The translations under genes and the position numbers were made by a program. From positions 14,192,295-14,256,294 of the forward strand of contig ML682059.1 in NCBI GenBank assembly GCA_007922195.1: 64,000 nucleotides of DNA, given 5' to 3'. Below are positions 12,060 through 24,755 of this stretch, in pieces (the first letter of the stretch is position 1; each line of letters opens with the position of its first letter). Source of the stretch: Podocnemis expansa (taxonomy: Eukaryota > Chordata > Testudines > Podocnemididae). The notes beneath the pieces are model-generated. The model saw nothing but the letters and a program-made list of their open reading frames with translations, was not told where the DNA came from and did no database searches.

Positions 12060-13735
12060 TGATCCATGCAGGTTGCTATCATGACATGGAGTCCTATTTG
12101 TGAGAGGTGGATTTTTCCACCCCTCTTTGTGTTTTCTTTTGCTGTGGCCAAACTTCAGCTTGTCTTAGGGAATGTGGCCTGTTAAGCTTCTACAATTAGA
12201 TGGTGTTATCTCTTGATAGCAGGGAATAACAGCCGTCAAGAAGAATTATTGTCAGTAAGTGGGACCAGACCTGAAGAAGGTAATAAAATAAACTATATCT
12301 TACAGCTGTAAAACTTGAGTTACAGCTGCAAAACTTATGAGTTACAGCTGAAACACTTATGAGTTCCTCTACTGACCAGACCAGTGTCAGTAAGTTTCTA
12401 TGACAACAAGTGATATGCTAATTTTCGGGGGTCCAAGGCATAAAGCTGGGGTTCTGGCTTAGGGATGTTGGAGAAGCAATAGGTCAGCAGCCTGTCGTGT
12501 TGCCAGGGGATCTGGCCACCCCCTAGGCATCTCCCACTCTTCACAAGGAAGAGTGTTAAACCCCTTGACTGATCACCAAGGGAGTCTGCAGTTTGTTTGT
12601 TTTTTTCTTTTGGCAGATCCTTTTCTTTTTCTTTTTGAATTCTTTACTTTTCACTTGTTCAGCCTGGAGTGGGAGGTGGGCAGTAGCCCTCAGGCATTCC
12701 AAAGGGGGTGGCAGGGGGTGTTCAACTGCTGCAGCTGGTCACGGTGGGCTCTGGATTTTAAGGCTGCAGGCAAGAGCCACGAGGCTGCCTCTTGGTTGAG
12801 CCGTTTTAACACTGGGCTGTTTTATCACGTCTTGCTATCTTTCTCTTAAAAAGCAGGTCTGCTGTCTGTCACTCCGGAGATAACATCCAAATGTGGTAAA
12901 TATAATCTGGTCAGATTTAGGATTTAAATTGGGAAATGCTTTTTGGAAATGTATGTATGTGTATTACTACTGCTCTGAACACAAATCAGAATTAAGCTAG
13001 TGTTCCACAATCAAATTGGGAAACAGAAGCGTGAAAGAGTGTGATGAAAGAATAAATCCACTTGTGTTCCCCGCCAGGTACCCCAGCTGACCCTTGTAAC
13101 TCCAAGCCGCAAACAGCCCATGGCTAGCCTCACTGGGCAGTGATCCATGGTGGCTGGAGAGCCAGGGGGAGAAGCAAGGTGTTCGTGCTGTCCTGGGCTG
13201 TGTATGATGTTTTAGTGTGATGTTTCAGTGTGTGTATGTGGTAAATAGCAAAGCTCTTTTTGCCTACAGACTGTGTGTTCTATCTCCGTCTCTCATAAAC
13301 CCCACTCTGTTAAATTATAGCAATCAGGATTGGAACTGGGGGGTTTAATTCAGGGTCAGGCACAAGAATTAAGATAAATGTTATAGTAATATTTGTGCTC
13401 TATCTTCTGTTTATTGGGCAATTAATTTGTACTTAGAAGATCTTTAAATGTCTTTAAAAAATAAGAGTTCTAAAACCCCAGTTTGTATGAGTTTTAATAA
13501 GTGTAATTTAATAGGAATTGCAAGTTTTAGTTTTTCTAATAGGAATATTAGTAATTGAATAATATTAACCTCTTATTTAATCTTTTTTTTCTCTTCCTTC
13601 TTTTCTGTAATTTTATTTATCTCAATAAAAGTCACATAGAAAGTAGTTAACCCAAAAATTGTGGTTTGGTCTCTTGCCTCTCGATTGGGACTCCTTCTTG
13701 CAGTGTGGGGATCATGCCCCCTACACCCACTCCCC
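12060..13735 (+). mobile_element. Possible decayed LTR-type retroelement sequence (weak)
   Basis: Composition shifts to GC-richer patches, with AATAAA at 12284-12293 and 13624-13629. The latter is followed by a T/C-rich stretch (GTGGTTTGGTCTCTTGCC) reminiscent of the end of a long terminal repeat. No paired LTR, primer-binding site or gag/pol peptide could be established, so this may be unrelated unique DNA. Confidence 0.2.
12298..12366. repeat. Three tandem copies of a ~23-bp unit
   Basis: The phrase TTACAGCTG(T/C)AAAACTT(ATGAG) occurs three times in a row with small changes, ending in CTTATGAGTTCCTC. Confidence 0.7.
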
Positions 13736-14155
13736 CACAACACTATTGAAGTTAATGGGGCTTAATGAAGGCACAGTGGACAATGAAGTAAATCTGAATG
13801 CAAGATAGGCTGTTGGGACTCTCACCCAGATTTTGAAAGACACTAGACTTTGTGATATTGAGCACCACAATGCCTGTTTCCTGAACCCAAATCTCATTTT
13901 CAAAAGGGAGTAGACGTTAAGAAACCTAAATCCCTGAAAAGATTAAGACTGCATCGATAAGCGGATGTCCCCATCAACACAGTGCCATGAAGATGCTGTG
14001 GTACTACATTAATATAAGGACATTGATGGGAGATATGCATGCCACCATATGTAGTTTGCGTATCTCCCATCAACTGCCACCAGCCATCTAGACTAGCCCT
14101 GAGTGGTTAACTTCTCTCTGTAGCGGGGTAGAGGGGAATAAGCTGAGCTAAGCAG
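13736..14155. repeat. Unclassified repeat with a 16-bp hairpin
   Basis: TTGATGGGAGATATGC (14023-14038) pairs with GCGTATCTCCCATCAA (14058-14073) at 15 of 16 positions. The block 14055-14080 recurs at 34954-34979 with 24 of 26 bases identical, so both probably derive from one uncharacterised repeat family. Confidence 0.45.
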
Positions 14156-15831
14156 GGAAGACTAGTATAAAATGTTACTTGTCAGATGAATTCAAGAGCT
14201 GTGTACAGAAACAGCTAAGAGTGAGAGAAACTCAATATTACTTGAGATATCAAGGTAGCCAACAATGGAACGGTGATGGTGATCTGCAACAGATATGCAA
14301 TGTTCTTTTTCTCTGAAGATGGGAAGGATTACCTGTACATGAAGCACAAGTTGGAGGATGGGCTAACAGAAGAGATTCTTAAAGTGGAGGGGTAAACAGA
14401 CACCCTACTGAGAAATAGAAGCTAAGGACTTCCTAGACAACCACATTTGGGAAATGTGAATAAATCAGGTTCAAGGACAAATGGAGATGGGCTCCAAACT
14501 TTTGCCAGCAGATGGCAAAACACTCATAGGTTTCAATGGCAGCTGCCCTTCAGAAGTAGATGGCAATCTACCAGTTGGGAACTACTGGCCTAAGCTAGAA
14601 AGGAGGCTTGCCAGTTTGAAACCACCAGGTGAGAGGTAGCATTCTACACAGCTGGAGAGAGATGAAAATAAGACGACTTTGGCCACTAGAGAAAAGAGAA
14701 GCAGGAGCAATTCCACACGAATAGAAGATTCAAATAGATAACAGATCTTCAGCATGGAAACTATTGAAGATCCAGCAGGTCCAAGGAAACTAAGATGTAT
14801 GGGACTTACGTAGATGTAGTTTGACCCCACCTGTAAGAAAAATCAGACATACCCATGGAGAGTTTTCCAACCATCCAAAGGAGACAGATATTCCCTCTTG
14901 TAAATTAAATCCTCAGAAGAGTGAGAAGAACATGCTGCAAGGGACAGGCAGACAACAGGATAATGTCCTGCTTTCCTAGAGCTAAGAGATGAGATGTCAC
15001 TCAAACATTGAATGGACATTTAAAGTAGGCATGCAAGAATGCATTTGTGATTGCTCTGATGCACTGCAAGATATCTCACAGACAGTAGCTGACTTCAAGG
15101 AACTCACATGGGCTCTGAATAAGAACATCCAAGTCATCTCTGAGATCCTTCCCGTCCTTCAAGCAAAGGAAAACAGAACATAGAATATTTTGGAGTAAAT
15201 TTCTGACTTGGTAAGAGATGCAGGGTGGAGAGCATTGGTTTTGTGGATCATTATTTCACCTTTTATAGCAAGAGGGGAGAGCATGGTATTGATGGCTCCC
15301 ATTGAGTAGAGGGGGGCCAACCTCCCCAGGGACAGACACAGGAGGGACTTTAATAGCAGTAGGGGTGTATATTAAGAAAGAAGATATGAGCATTCACTTA
15401 TTACAAAACTGAGGTCTGAGAACAAAATTAATCAAGGATCCAAAGGACACAGAGAGAAGAAATTCTTGAATGGCCTTAACTACAGTCCTAGGAGCCTGGG
15501 TAATAACCAAGAGGAACTAAAATGTACTCATTCACAAGAGTAAATACTATGTAGCTAGTATTACTAGGACCTGATCAGAGGGCTCACTGATCGGAATGTT
15601 AAAATCAATGGTTATAACCTATTTAAGAAAGATTGAGCTGGCAAAAAGAGACGGGGAGTGGCACTCTGTCAAAAAGGCATCATCTGGCTCTAAGTCACTG
15701 ATAACTCAGAAGGCAATAATTTCAATGCTTTTGGATCAATATACTAGCATAGAGAGTACAAGATGAGGGATTAATTGGTGTCTGCCACAGACCACCAAAC
15801 CATAGTGGGGAACAAGATGATAGCTTTCTTA

Positions 15832-15902
15832 GGCTGTGTTTACACAGCATTTTTGTTTCAAAACAACTTATATCGAAATAACCCCTGTGTGTGAACACAG
15901 CC
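15832..15902. mobile_element. 71-bp Harbinger-like MITE with exact TTA duplication
   Basis: Left end GGCTGTGTTTACACAG and right end CTGTGTGTGAACACAGCC are inverted repeats; TTA flanks both sides (15829-15831, 15903-15905). The interior contains only a TTTCAAAA/TATCGAAATA remnant. It sits inside the endonuclease region of the older LINE. Confidence 0.85.
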
Positions 15903-15983
15903 TTATAGTCCTAGCAAGAACACGTAGGAAAAAAGCTGCATAATCGCATGGGGACTTCAACGTGAGTGACAAATCCTGGAAAT

Positions 15984-16126
15984 TTCCAAAGGGATAGCTG
16001 TGTTAGTCTAGTCCAGCAAAACAAAAAACAAACAAAAAAAGGAGTTGTGAGGCACTTTAAGACCAACAGATTTACTTTTCACATGAGCTTTCGTGGGAGA
16101 AAATCCCACTTCATCAGATGCTTTCT
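15984..16126 (-). mobile_element. Penelope-type terminus
   Basis: Starts TTCCAAAGGGATAGCTGTG and ends GGGAGAAAATCCCACTTC plus ATCAGATG, in the same orientation as 9450-9575. Flanks ATCCTGGAAAT and ATCCTTGGAAT are plausible decayed target duplications; if so, the element extends to about 16142. Confidence 0.75.
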
Positions 16127-17035
16127 GCCGATTGTACTAAAACATCCTTGGAATTCCTACTCTTAGATGACAATTTCCTAACCCAAAAATAATTGTAATC
16201 CAACACATGGGAATTTAATATTGTACCTTGTGTTGAAAGATAAAAAGGGACTGATCAGACAACTGAAAATATAGGGTAGCTTAGGTAGAAGTGATCATAA
16301 CTTGAACACATTCATGATGTGCAAGCAGAATAGAATCCAGATTAGTCATATATAGAGTTGGTGCTGTAATAGGGGCAATTTCCAAAACTGAAAACAATTA
16401 TGGGCCAAATCAACTGGGAGGAAAAAAATTAAACAAAAATGTGAATGATAATTGAGAATCATTTAAAAAGACTTTACTGAAGCCCCAAGGTCCCAATTTG
16501 AGGAAGGTAGCTGTAGTGGTTAAAAAACTGACATGGGTTCAGAAAAAAGTGAAAGTGAAAGCAGCTATATATATACATACACATTAGGAAATATATTTCA
16601 ATTATTATGAGATAGAAATGGTAGAACTATGAATAATAATAATGAATAAAAGCAAAAAAAAATCTCAATAAATATCTGTATTCTGTGTTTATGGAATAAA
16701 GAAATGATATAGTCTCATTACATGATGAGAACACTAGGTTCTTCAGTCTATCATTGAAAAGTATAAAAGGATCCAATGGCTAGAAGTTCAAATAAGAAAT
16801 TCCTACTGGAAAAAGAGCATATATTTTTAATTGAGAGAGTAATTAACCACAGAAATAACTTACAAATGGTTATGGTGGATTCTACATCACTGGCATTTTT
16901 TAAAATTAAGACTGGATGGTGTTCTAAAAGATATGGTCTACCAATTATTTTGGAGATGTTCTATCTCCTGTGTTATACAGGATGTCAAACTAGATTGTTA
17001 TGATGATTCGTTCTGGCATCAGGATCTAATAAACC

Positions 17036-19435
17036 CAGATGTTACAGGTCAATCTTACCTGGTGCCCTCAGCTGGCAGGCCAGTGCATAGCAATCACTTC
17101 TGCTTCAGGTTACCCTTTCAAAAACCCGTAACTCCATGCACATTTATTCTCAAGTTTGGTCCTCAGACTGGAGTTGAAAACAGTCCACAATAAAAGTCCC
17201 AACTATGTAGTCCATTGCTTACACCAGTACCAGCAGTCGTTAACACTTCTTCCTTAGTATCCATATATCATAGACCAATGCTTTCACCTGTACCTGGACT
17301 CGTCATTCCTTTCCTCTCCTTGTACTAGGATTCCCTCCACAGCTCTTTCAGCTAAAGAATAACGCCACTCATCCCAGCAAAATACTCTACAGCCTCTCTG
17401 CTGGGAGCCTCAATCACCACCCTGGCCCTCTCATGATTCCTTTGGATTCAAGTCTCTGGCCATGAAGATTTCACTGGGTAAGCTTCACCTCTGCTCCCCG
17501 ATCTTCAGCCCTCTGCAGGCTCTGACACTGGCTTAGAGCCAGGAGCCAGCTCTCCCTCGCTGCTGTTCCTCCTGCCTCTGAGACCTCCAGCTCTAACTCA
17601 GTCATGGGGACACCAAGCAACAAAACCCTGTTGCTGGTGTCCTGCCTCTGCCCTTCTGCCAGGAATCACCTTCTGCTTCTCTCTTGGACTCCTGAAGTTC
17701 CCTGGTCTGTAGCATCTTTCTTGTACCCCTCCTTCCTGGCTAAAACAGTCCGCTGTCATTCATTCAGACTCCCCAGTCTCCCTTGATCTCCTTCCCAGGT
17801 CCGTCTCTGTCTTGTGGAGTCTCTCTCCTTAGATTCTCCCCAGTACATCACAATCCACAATAACTGGGTCAATCGGTCTCTCTTTTAGTGACACTATCTT
17901 CATAGATTCTCCCTGGGCCTCTATGGCTCTCAAGAGCTGACCTGCCATCTTTATTGGTCAAATGGGAGTACCTGTTCTGTCACAGGGGATCTGGATCTGC
18001 TTCATTTACAGAGCCCAGTTACACTGTAACAGTAGGACAAGTAACAGTGTCAAAGCAATTGGAAGAGAAATGTCTGCTTGGGAAACAGACAAAAATAGTG
18101 CTACAGCATTTTCAGGAGGATAAAGTGTATCTCTAATTTACATACAAACATAATAGCTCCACTAAGAATGTGTAAGATTCAAGGTCTTGGTTCTTATCTA
18201 CAAGACATTCAGCGGCCTTGGTCCAGGACACCCAGAGGTCAAAGATGACAACCACTCCTGCTCCTCAGGAAAAATGGAGCTGTCCATTGGAAGGGCAAGG
18301 CTCCTCTGTGCAGGTGACAAAGTTTTGCAGGGAAAGGCAAAGATTTGGGAATGAAATCGCAGAAATGAAAAGTCATCACAGACCCCCACCACCTTCAGTT
18401 CCAAGTGTAACATGTACTTCAATCATTTTTAATTTTTGTTATGTAAATACACAGTGTTCATATAATACAGGACATTAAAATAATTCCCCACATCATTTTC
18501 CCCTGGGGAGAGGAAGAAAGAAAGAACAGATGTTAGTCCTGTTGCTTAATGCACCTCTGGGAGACATTCAGCTATTATAGGGATCAAGATTGTAGAAGAA
18601 CCCGACTAGAACAGAATGGTCTCCTTAAGTAAAAAAGAGGTAAATGCTTAGGTCTCAGTTGTCCATGCAGCTCACACGGAGTGGAGAAGTGCTGTAGAGA
18701 GCCAGTCACAGCTCCCTACTCCAATGTGACCAGGCTCCAGTGCAAGACAGAACTCCACAGGATCATTACAACTGTTACTAAAAGACATTCAGAATAGCAG
18801 CACATATTGCTATTTTATGTTTACTGTAGGAACACAGGCTGTTCAAATACCAAGTGCAATCCTCTATTGCATTTAGTAAGGCATTCTTGTCATACCTGAT
18901 GCTTTATAAGAAGATAAATTTGAACTACAGTAATGGAAAGCTGGCCAAAAATGAAAAGCCAGACTTCCTGTCTCACTTCACTACCTTTGCATAGGGCACA
19001 TGTGGAATGTATATGAAATGGGTAGCACTCCTTTGAATATTTTGTGAGCCTTTTGTAGGCTCTCATTGTCCTCTATTTTGAAAAATCATTAGACCCCTGT
19101 TAGAGCAGAGCTCAAAATACATGACTAGGCTTCACATTTTGTGTTAAGTAGAAAACACAGATTTCTGTGCCTAGATAGCCTTTTCAAGGTATGATCCTTG
19201 TACAAAGAATAAAAGACACTACTACAGAGAAGTCTTCATCAGGGACAGAATTGCCATAGTGAGACCCTCCACTCTCCTGCCAGCCTCCTCCAATGTACAG
19301 ACAAACTCATGATTAGAGCTGTCTGGGAAAACAAACAAACAAACAAACAAACCAACCAACCAGCCAGCCAATGGTTTGAAATTTCAGATTTTTTTTTTCA
19401 TTCTGCATCGGAATGAAACCAAAACCTTCCAAAAA
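17036..19435. other. Non-coding, pyrimidine-rich in part; simple repeat
   Basis: 17300-17960 is C/T-rich on the plus strand without a recognisable protein. 19328-19372 is a graded (AAAC)n-(AACC)n-(AGCC)n tract. Nothing else recognised. Confidence 0.35.
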
Positions 19436-19620
19436 GCGTTCATGAAAGTCCTCACGAGAAGAATAGCCCAATGGTAACAGCAATGACATGGAAGACGACA
19501 GATCCAGGTTCCCTTTTCTGCTCCATATTACACAGAGCAAGAACATGAATCTGGGTGTCCCACCTCCCAAGTGAGACCAGTGTCCTTGGGCACACAGAGG
19601 TCATTAGTCCACCAGGCTAA
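19436..19620. repeat. tRNA-like inverted repeat (SINE-type), decayed
   Basis: The plus-strand left arm (AATAGCCCAATGGTAACAGC...GACAGATCCAGGTTCCC) and the minus-strand right arm (AGCCTGGTGGACTAATGACC...GGACACCCAGATTCATG) are degenerate copies of one sequence in opposite orientation. Each has a block resembling a tRNA B box. I remember similar back-to-back tRNA-like units from other sauropsids, but the copy is too eroded for a firm name. Confidence 0.4.
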
Positions 19621-21879
19621 AGAATCAGTCTTTGTCTCTAACCCACAAAATATTTATTCAAACAAAATGAAATAGGTTCAAGAGAAGGGATTCTCTCAAC
19701 ATCTCCTGCTGGAGTTGTTCTGTATAAATTAATGTTCACTGTCACAAACAGAGCGAGCGAGCGAGCGAGACTCTATAACCTGGTAGTTACTGCACTCATC
19801 AAGTTAATCTACATTCCAGATGAGTGCCCTAACTGGATATTGGCCATTCTGCGGTCAGTGGGGATCTCTTTCACATTCACACTCAAAACCTTCCTGATGA
19901 AACAGTAATTTCTTCTGGGGGACAGGGGGAAAGTGTCAAACAATTTTCAACCAATTTTAGAAATGGTAGTGAGGAGGAATGGCTGAACTGTGCTACGCCA
20001 TGGCGTTGCTTAGCAAGTGGATGGTGCCTCGGGGGCCATTACCAGGTAGCTCAGATTAAAGAAGCCCCTAGGTGTACTCTAACTCGGGCTCAGACTGAGC
20101 CACACAGAGGTGTAAAGCTATTTCCTTGATGGTCTCCCACTTTGCATCACCAGATATAAAAATGAAGCAGAACCTGGCCCCCAAGGCCCATAAATTGCTA
20201 GCAGAGTCTTGTTGTTCCAATGTCTTGAGAATCAGATCATCTGTGGGAAGGATGTTTTAAACTCACAATTTACATTTCAAAGAGGGAACAGGAACTATAT
20301 TTCATGGTTTTGATCTTTTTGTTAAGACTCTTCTAGACCTCTTCTACAGTGTCCCACTTTTGTTGTCACTTATGAGTAATACTGATGAGTTAGAATAAAA
20401 GGATATCACTAGCACTCTACGTGGAAGATAGATCAAGTTATTTTCTTCTATTTTTGCTGGGAAATACCTTTTCAAGATCGAGCATTCCATGATTATTGCT
20501 ATATTGGAATCTTTTTCTATGCACCTTTGATATGCTACTGACAAAAAAGGGGTGTGTGGGTGTGACTAAATGAAAAGACACACTTCGTCTGTAACAAAAG
20601 ATAACATTAAGGTTGTTGATTAAAAAAATAGGACTAAGAAGTGCTTTGACCTCTAAATGATCATTTCATTTGGCACTGCCTGCCAGGGATAGATACTGTT
20701 TTGATAATAAATATTTATAGCAACATAATTATTCTTTACACGTTGTGCCAACCAAGGCATTCCCCACATTGAACAATAATTTAACATACTATGCAAATAT
20801 TACAAAACAACATTAATCACAGGAGGATAAGGTATAATTAACACAAAGCCACTCAACATGGCTGATGATGAAACATTGTCCCACTCCCCTCCCAAAGAAA
20901 TGCAGTTTGTAGATGAATTTTCATCTTCTCATGTCTCCTTTGAGAACAATTTAAAAATTAAAATGCCATGCTTCATCATCTCAGATTAAATGCTTTCTCA
21001 TGACAACAATGAAATCTATCACTTTTGCCATGACAGGCTGTCAAGACTAACACAACAGGTGGAAATGGGGTAGAGTTAAAAACCAAAGGACCTGATATGC
21101 TGTTTGTGATCTAATCCATAACAAGGGGCACTGCCCAAGAGCATCCCATAAGGGGAAAAACAGCTCAGGAACTGGTCACTCCCTCTTGGTCACCCTGCTA
21201 CTCTGGACTGGGCTACACCACTTGCAGTGTAGGACTCCCGCCATGCCAGCATAACTATGCCACCATTTGTCTTGGGAGTGATATCAGAGCTCCATCCACT
21301 CAAAGAAGGGGGATCACAGGGCACCAAATACAGAGTTGAAGTCTATTCCTCTGTACATTGTCTTGTGGCAATAGCAGGACAGGCCTTGTTCTGCTCCTGA
21401 GAACTGAGAAAATGTTCAATTTCTAGAATGGTTGTGTTTTTGTCACAGGCATCTCTGTGCATCACACATGTTGCTTCCCCTGTCTCTGACATATCCTCCG
21501 GGAAGCCTCATCATCGATTATATATTAACAGAACTAAAGTGAAACTCCTTATCTGACCCATGAAACTCAGGCAGCTGCACACTGTCTCTGAAACCATCAA
21601 TTCCACCATTCTCCACTCTGGCACCTGGCTCTTGCCTTTGACTCTAACCTCTCTCCTGGACTTTTTATTTTCAATCCCACACATACAGAAATCACATATG
21701 TCCTCCAAAATAGCATAAAATTGGTTTTAAAATTATAAGATTTTAAAATATAATAAATTTGGGGTTCTTTGCATTCATCTTCTGGCCTTTGGGCTTTTAG
21801 GGATTGTTTCCAAGTTTTTGTCTATGAGCACCAGACATGTACATATTTTGAAAGAAAACTGGGAATTTAATGATATAGC
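19621..21879. other. Non-coding, no feature recognised
   Basis: Contains a short (GAGC)n tract at about 19750-19770. No gene or repeat family recognised in the rest. Confidence 0.35.
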
Positions 21880-22152
21880 TGTGTTAAAAAAGGATTGGAT
21901 AAGTTTATGTAGGATGGGTCCATCAGTGGCTATTGGCCAAGATGGTGAAGGATGTACACGCATGCTGTGGGTGTTCTTAAGAGTTTCTGATTGCCAGATG
22001 CTGGGAAAGGACAACAGTGGATAGATCACTTGGCAGTTTTCCTGTTCTGTTTGCTCCCTCTGAAACATCTGGCATTGGCCAATGTCAGAAGATGGGACAC
22101 TGGGCTAGACAGACCATTGGTCTGAGCCAGAAAGGTCATTCTGATGTGGTTC
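21880..22152 (+). mobile_element. CR1 LINE 3'-UTR fragment
   Basis: AAAAAGGATTGGATAAGTTT...CCATCAGTGGCTATTGGCCA...GATGCTGGGAAAGG...CATCTGGCATTGGCCA...GGGCTAGACAGACCATTGG is the characteristic end of a common sauropsid CR1 lineage, a different lineage from the copies at 38-42 and 59-62 kb. Confidence 0.8.
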
Positions 22153-24291
22153 TCATGCAATCACCTGACTATAAGAGCTGGGGCTTTAAGTGAAATATGA
22201 AATGTTTTAAGACTTTTGATCAAATGACAAGAGTCAATAACAAAGTACACCCCCTTTCTAAGCCACATCCACATTCTCCTGTTTCTTCCACTGTAATAAC
22301 TGTGAGTTCTTGGCTTTTATATCAACTGAAATTCCCATCTACGATCTCATTATTTCTTGTCTAGGCTCCTGCAACACCCTCTTCTTTCTTTGCCCTTCCT
22401 CATCGGCATTCTCTATTCAAAAACCAGCTGCTACATTCTCCTTCCTTGCCCATCTTCCAGATTAAATCAACCCCAGCTCTGGATTTCTTGAATTTACCAT
22501 ATTATATTCAGGCCTCTTGTCATCACCCTTAAGGGTCTTCCCTAGCTCTGTCCCTCTCAATTTATCTCCCCATAAGTGCTCCTATATCTTCTTCTTTGTT
22601 GACTCATGCTTGCAACACCTTGGCTCAGACTAACCCATGAAGCTATTAGCCCCTACTGCTTTAAATCCTTTATGCAACCATATGGAGACAGATCTCACCC
22701 AACACGTTTTTGGGGGAGAGGGACAGGAAGTGAGACAACATGACCCCACAACCTACTCCTAAATGCAACACATAGCCCCTGTAGTATGTTTGTCAGATCT
22801 TTCTGAGACCACCACATGAAACAGGAGCTTCCTCAACTTCATGCAAAGTGGGAGAAGAGAGCTGGACTCTTCTCAAGATACCCCCTGAAAGCAGTACTTG
22901 TCCCTAGGAGTCCTTTGGGGAATAGAAGGAGAAAGCTGCTATCACTTACCATTCCTTGTTCTATAGCTCAAGTGATAATCTGTGTTACAATGCAAAAGGC
23001 ATGGGGTTTGAACCCTGCTTGTGAAAGGAGATAGTTGCATGTCAAAGAAAATTCTAAGACTAAGAAAAGACTAAGAAATGGTGTTCAAAACTTTAGTACA
23101 TCATTTACATTTCAAGAGCCAATACTGAACAGTTAAGAAATCCTAGATTTACAGTTTTCTGCCCAACTTTAATTCAGCCCCTTCTGCACATGGATTATGA
23201 TACAACCTTTAATTAAATTGTCAACTTTTCGTCTTTCCAAAGGCCCTCTGCCTCATCCAGTGCACACAAATGGATAAAGGAATGAACTGATTTTTCATGG
23301 AGAGTTGTAAATTCTTTCATATTCTAACTTGGGTGGCTATTTTTTTGTTTCATGGTAATATAATTATTTCCAAAACTATAGCCTGCCATTCTACTACAAT
23401 ACTTAACAGTGACATTAAATAACAACAATCTTGCCACTGGTTGCTTGTGTGGGCAATTAGACACTTCCTCCATCACTATTTTTGCCATATATGATTACCC
23501 ATTTTTTATATTGCTTCAGCTTGTTTTAAATTCAAGTGATGGGTAAATATCAATGCTGGTTTGAATTAACTTGTGCCGACTGTGATGTGATCTTAGACAG
23601 TTGTATGGGGGAAGGGATGAGCCAAGGACCTTCTCCAGTTTCTAGGCACTCTACTCAAACCGTGTGAAACTTGAAGTCTGTGTTCAGACAGATGCAGTGG
23701 CTGCCATTTTCATGCAACACCAGCAGCACGCATTGTCCAAAACATCCCGGTTCCATACCTACCCCCTGTGTGCCAGGTACATCCTGCTTGCCCCAATGAA
23801 TGCTGTGGCAGACTGTCTTCCCCTGCACACTGGGGAGCTTGGGAGGCAATCACCCTGAGGCAGAGAGTCTCCCAAAGTTCTCCCTGGAAGAGTACAGCTG
23901 CAATTTTAATGTACATCTGAGAGTCTGCGAGACATGCTCTCAAATGACTTCTGAAAACTTAAGGTCAATATTCTGATCTGATTTACATTGCTGAATGCTT
24001 GAACCTGCTTCATTGAAATTAAGAATCACAACACATTTAAAGGGCTGTAAGTGGGAACAGAAATTGTCTTTAGATCTATTGGGCTAGATCCTGGGTCCCA
24101 CCCAAAAGGCTTTGTGCTGCTCCAATAATATGAAAAACCCTTAAATCTGGTTGAAATGGATAACTGGGGAAACCCCTGGGTGCTGAAGGATTGGTGTAGC
24201 TAGCACTACATCACTGTCTGCTGGCCAGCTGTCCTTCACCCTCACCTCCCAGCAATACATTGTAAAGTAGGTAGCGAGGAAAAGAAAGTTA
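22153..24291. other. Non-coding, no feature recognised
   Basis: 22240-22690 is C/T-rich on the plus strand and could be a very old LINE remnant, but no motif supports it. The rest is AT-rich without recognised features. Confidence 0.3.
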
Positions 24292-24294
24292 TTA

Positions 24295-24752
24295 GGCTAT
24301 GTCTACACCTTAAATCTTAGTTCAGACTTGGTTAGTCCAAACTAAGTATTTCAGAAGTTAGTTTGAATCAAGCACACTTTTTCTTTTAGTTCAAACTAAC
24401 TTTTAGTTCAAACTAGATGTGTTTTTTTTTAGTTCAAACTAACTAACAAACTATCTAACTTTTAGCTCGAACTAGAAAAAATGTGTTTAGTTCAAAATAA
24501 CTGCTAGTTTATACTTATTTAGTTTGAACTAGCATGACTCCATTGGGCTGGTTCTAACCAAATATGCAAATTAGTTCAAACTAAGCAGTAAGCTTGAACT
24601 AACAGTTCAAACTAACTATTTCAAACTAATCTTTGCTTACTTTGAACTATTTTTTTTTAGTTTGAACTAAGCAAAGGCTAGTGTAGACAGGGTTTAAATT
24701 AGTTTGAATTAAGGCTCCTTTATTGAAACTAAGTTGCTAGAGTAGGCATAGC
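24295..24752. mobile_element. Harbinger-like MITE with TTAGTT(T/C)AAACTAA palindromes
   Basis: TTA flanks at 24292-24294 and 24753-24755. The left terminus GGCTATGTCTACAC and the reverse complement of the right, GCTATGCCTACTC, are inverted. The interior is a chain of TTAGTTCAAACTAA-type palindromes in both orientations. The right edge abuts the truncated end of the DIRS remnant. Confidence 0.75.
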
Positions 24753-24755
24753 TTA

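Larger units (their letters stand above)
14156..17035 (+). mobile_element. Old CR1/L3-type LINE, disrupted by later insertions
   Basis: The order is that of a CR1-clade LINE. 14270-14400 has an ORF1-like cysteine/aromatic block and 14989-15183 a helical ORF1-like segment. An endonuclease-like region at 15470-15960 includes SPRSLGNNQEEL, GYNLFKKD and, beyond the first insertion, GDFNVSDKSW. The 3' end at 16765-17030 (GGATCCAATGGCTAGAAGTT...GTGTTATACAGGATGTC) matches the conserved CR1/L3 tail. Stops and frameshifts are frequent. It is interrupted by a 71-bp MITE (15832-15902) and a Penelope terminus (15984-16126). The left boundary is uncertain. Confidence 0.65.

Noticed and set aside
19328..19372. 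Repeat units considered as a CRISPR-like array
   Set aside because: Simple tetranucleotide repeat in a vertebrate genome, no spacers.
22240..22690. C/T-rich stretch that might be an ancient LINE in antisense
   Set aside because: No conserved reverse transcriptase motif or tail could be seen in any frame.
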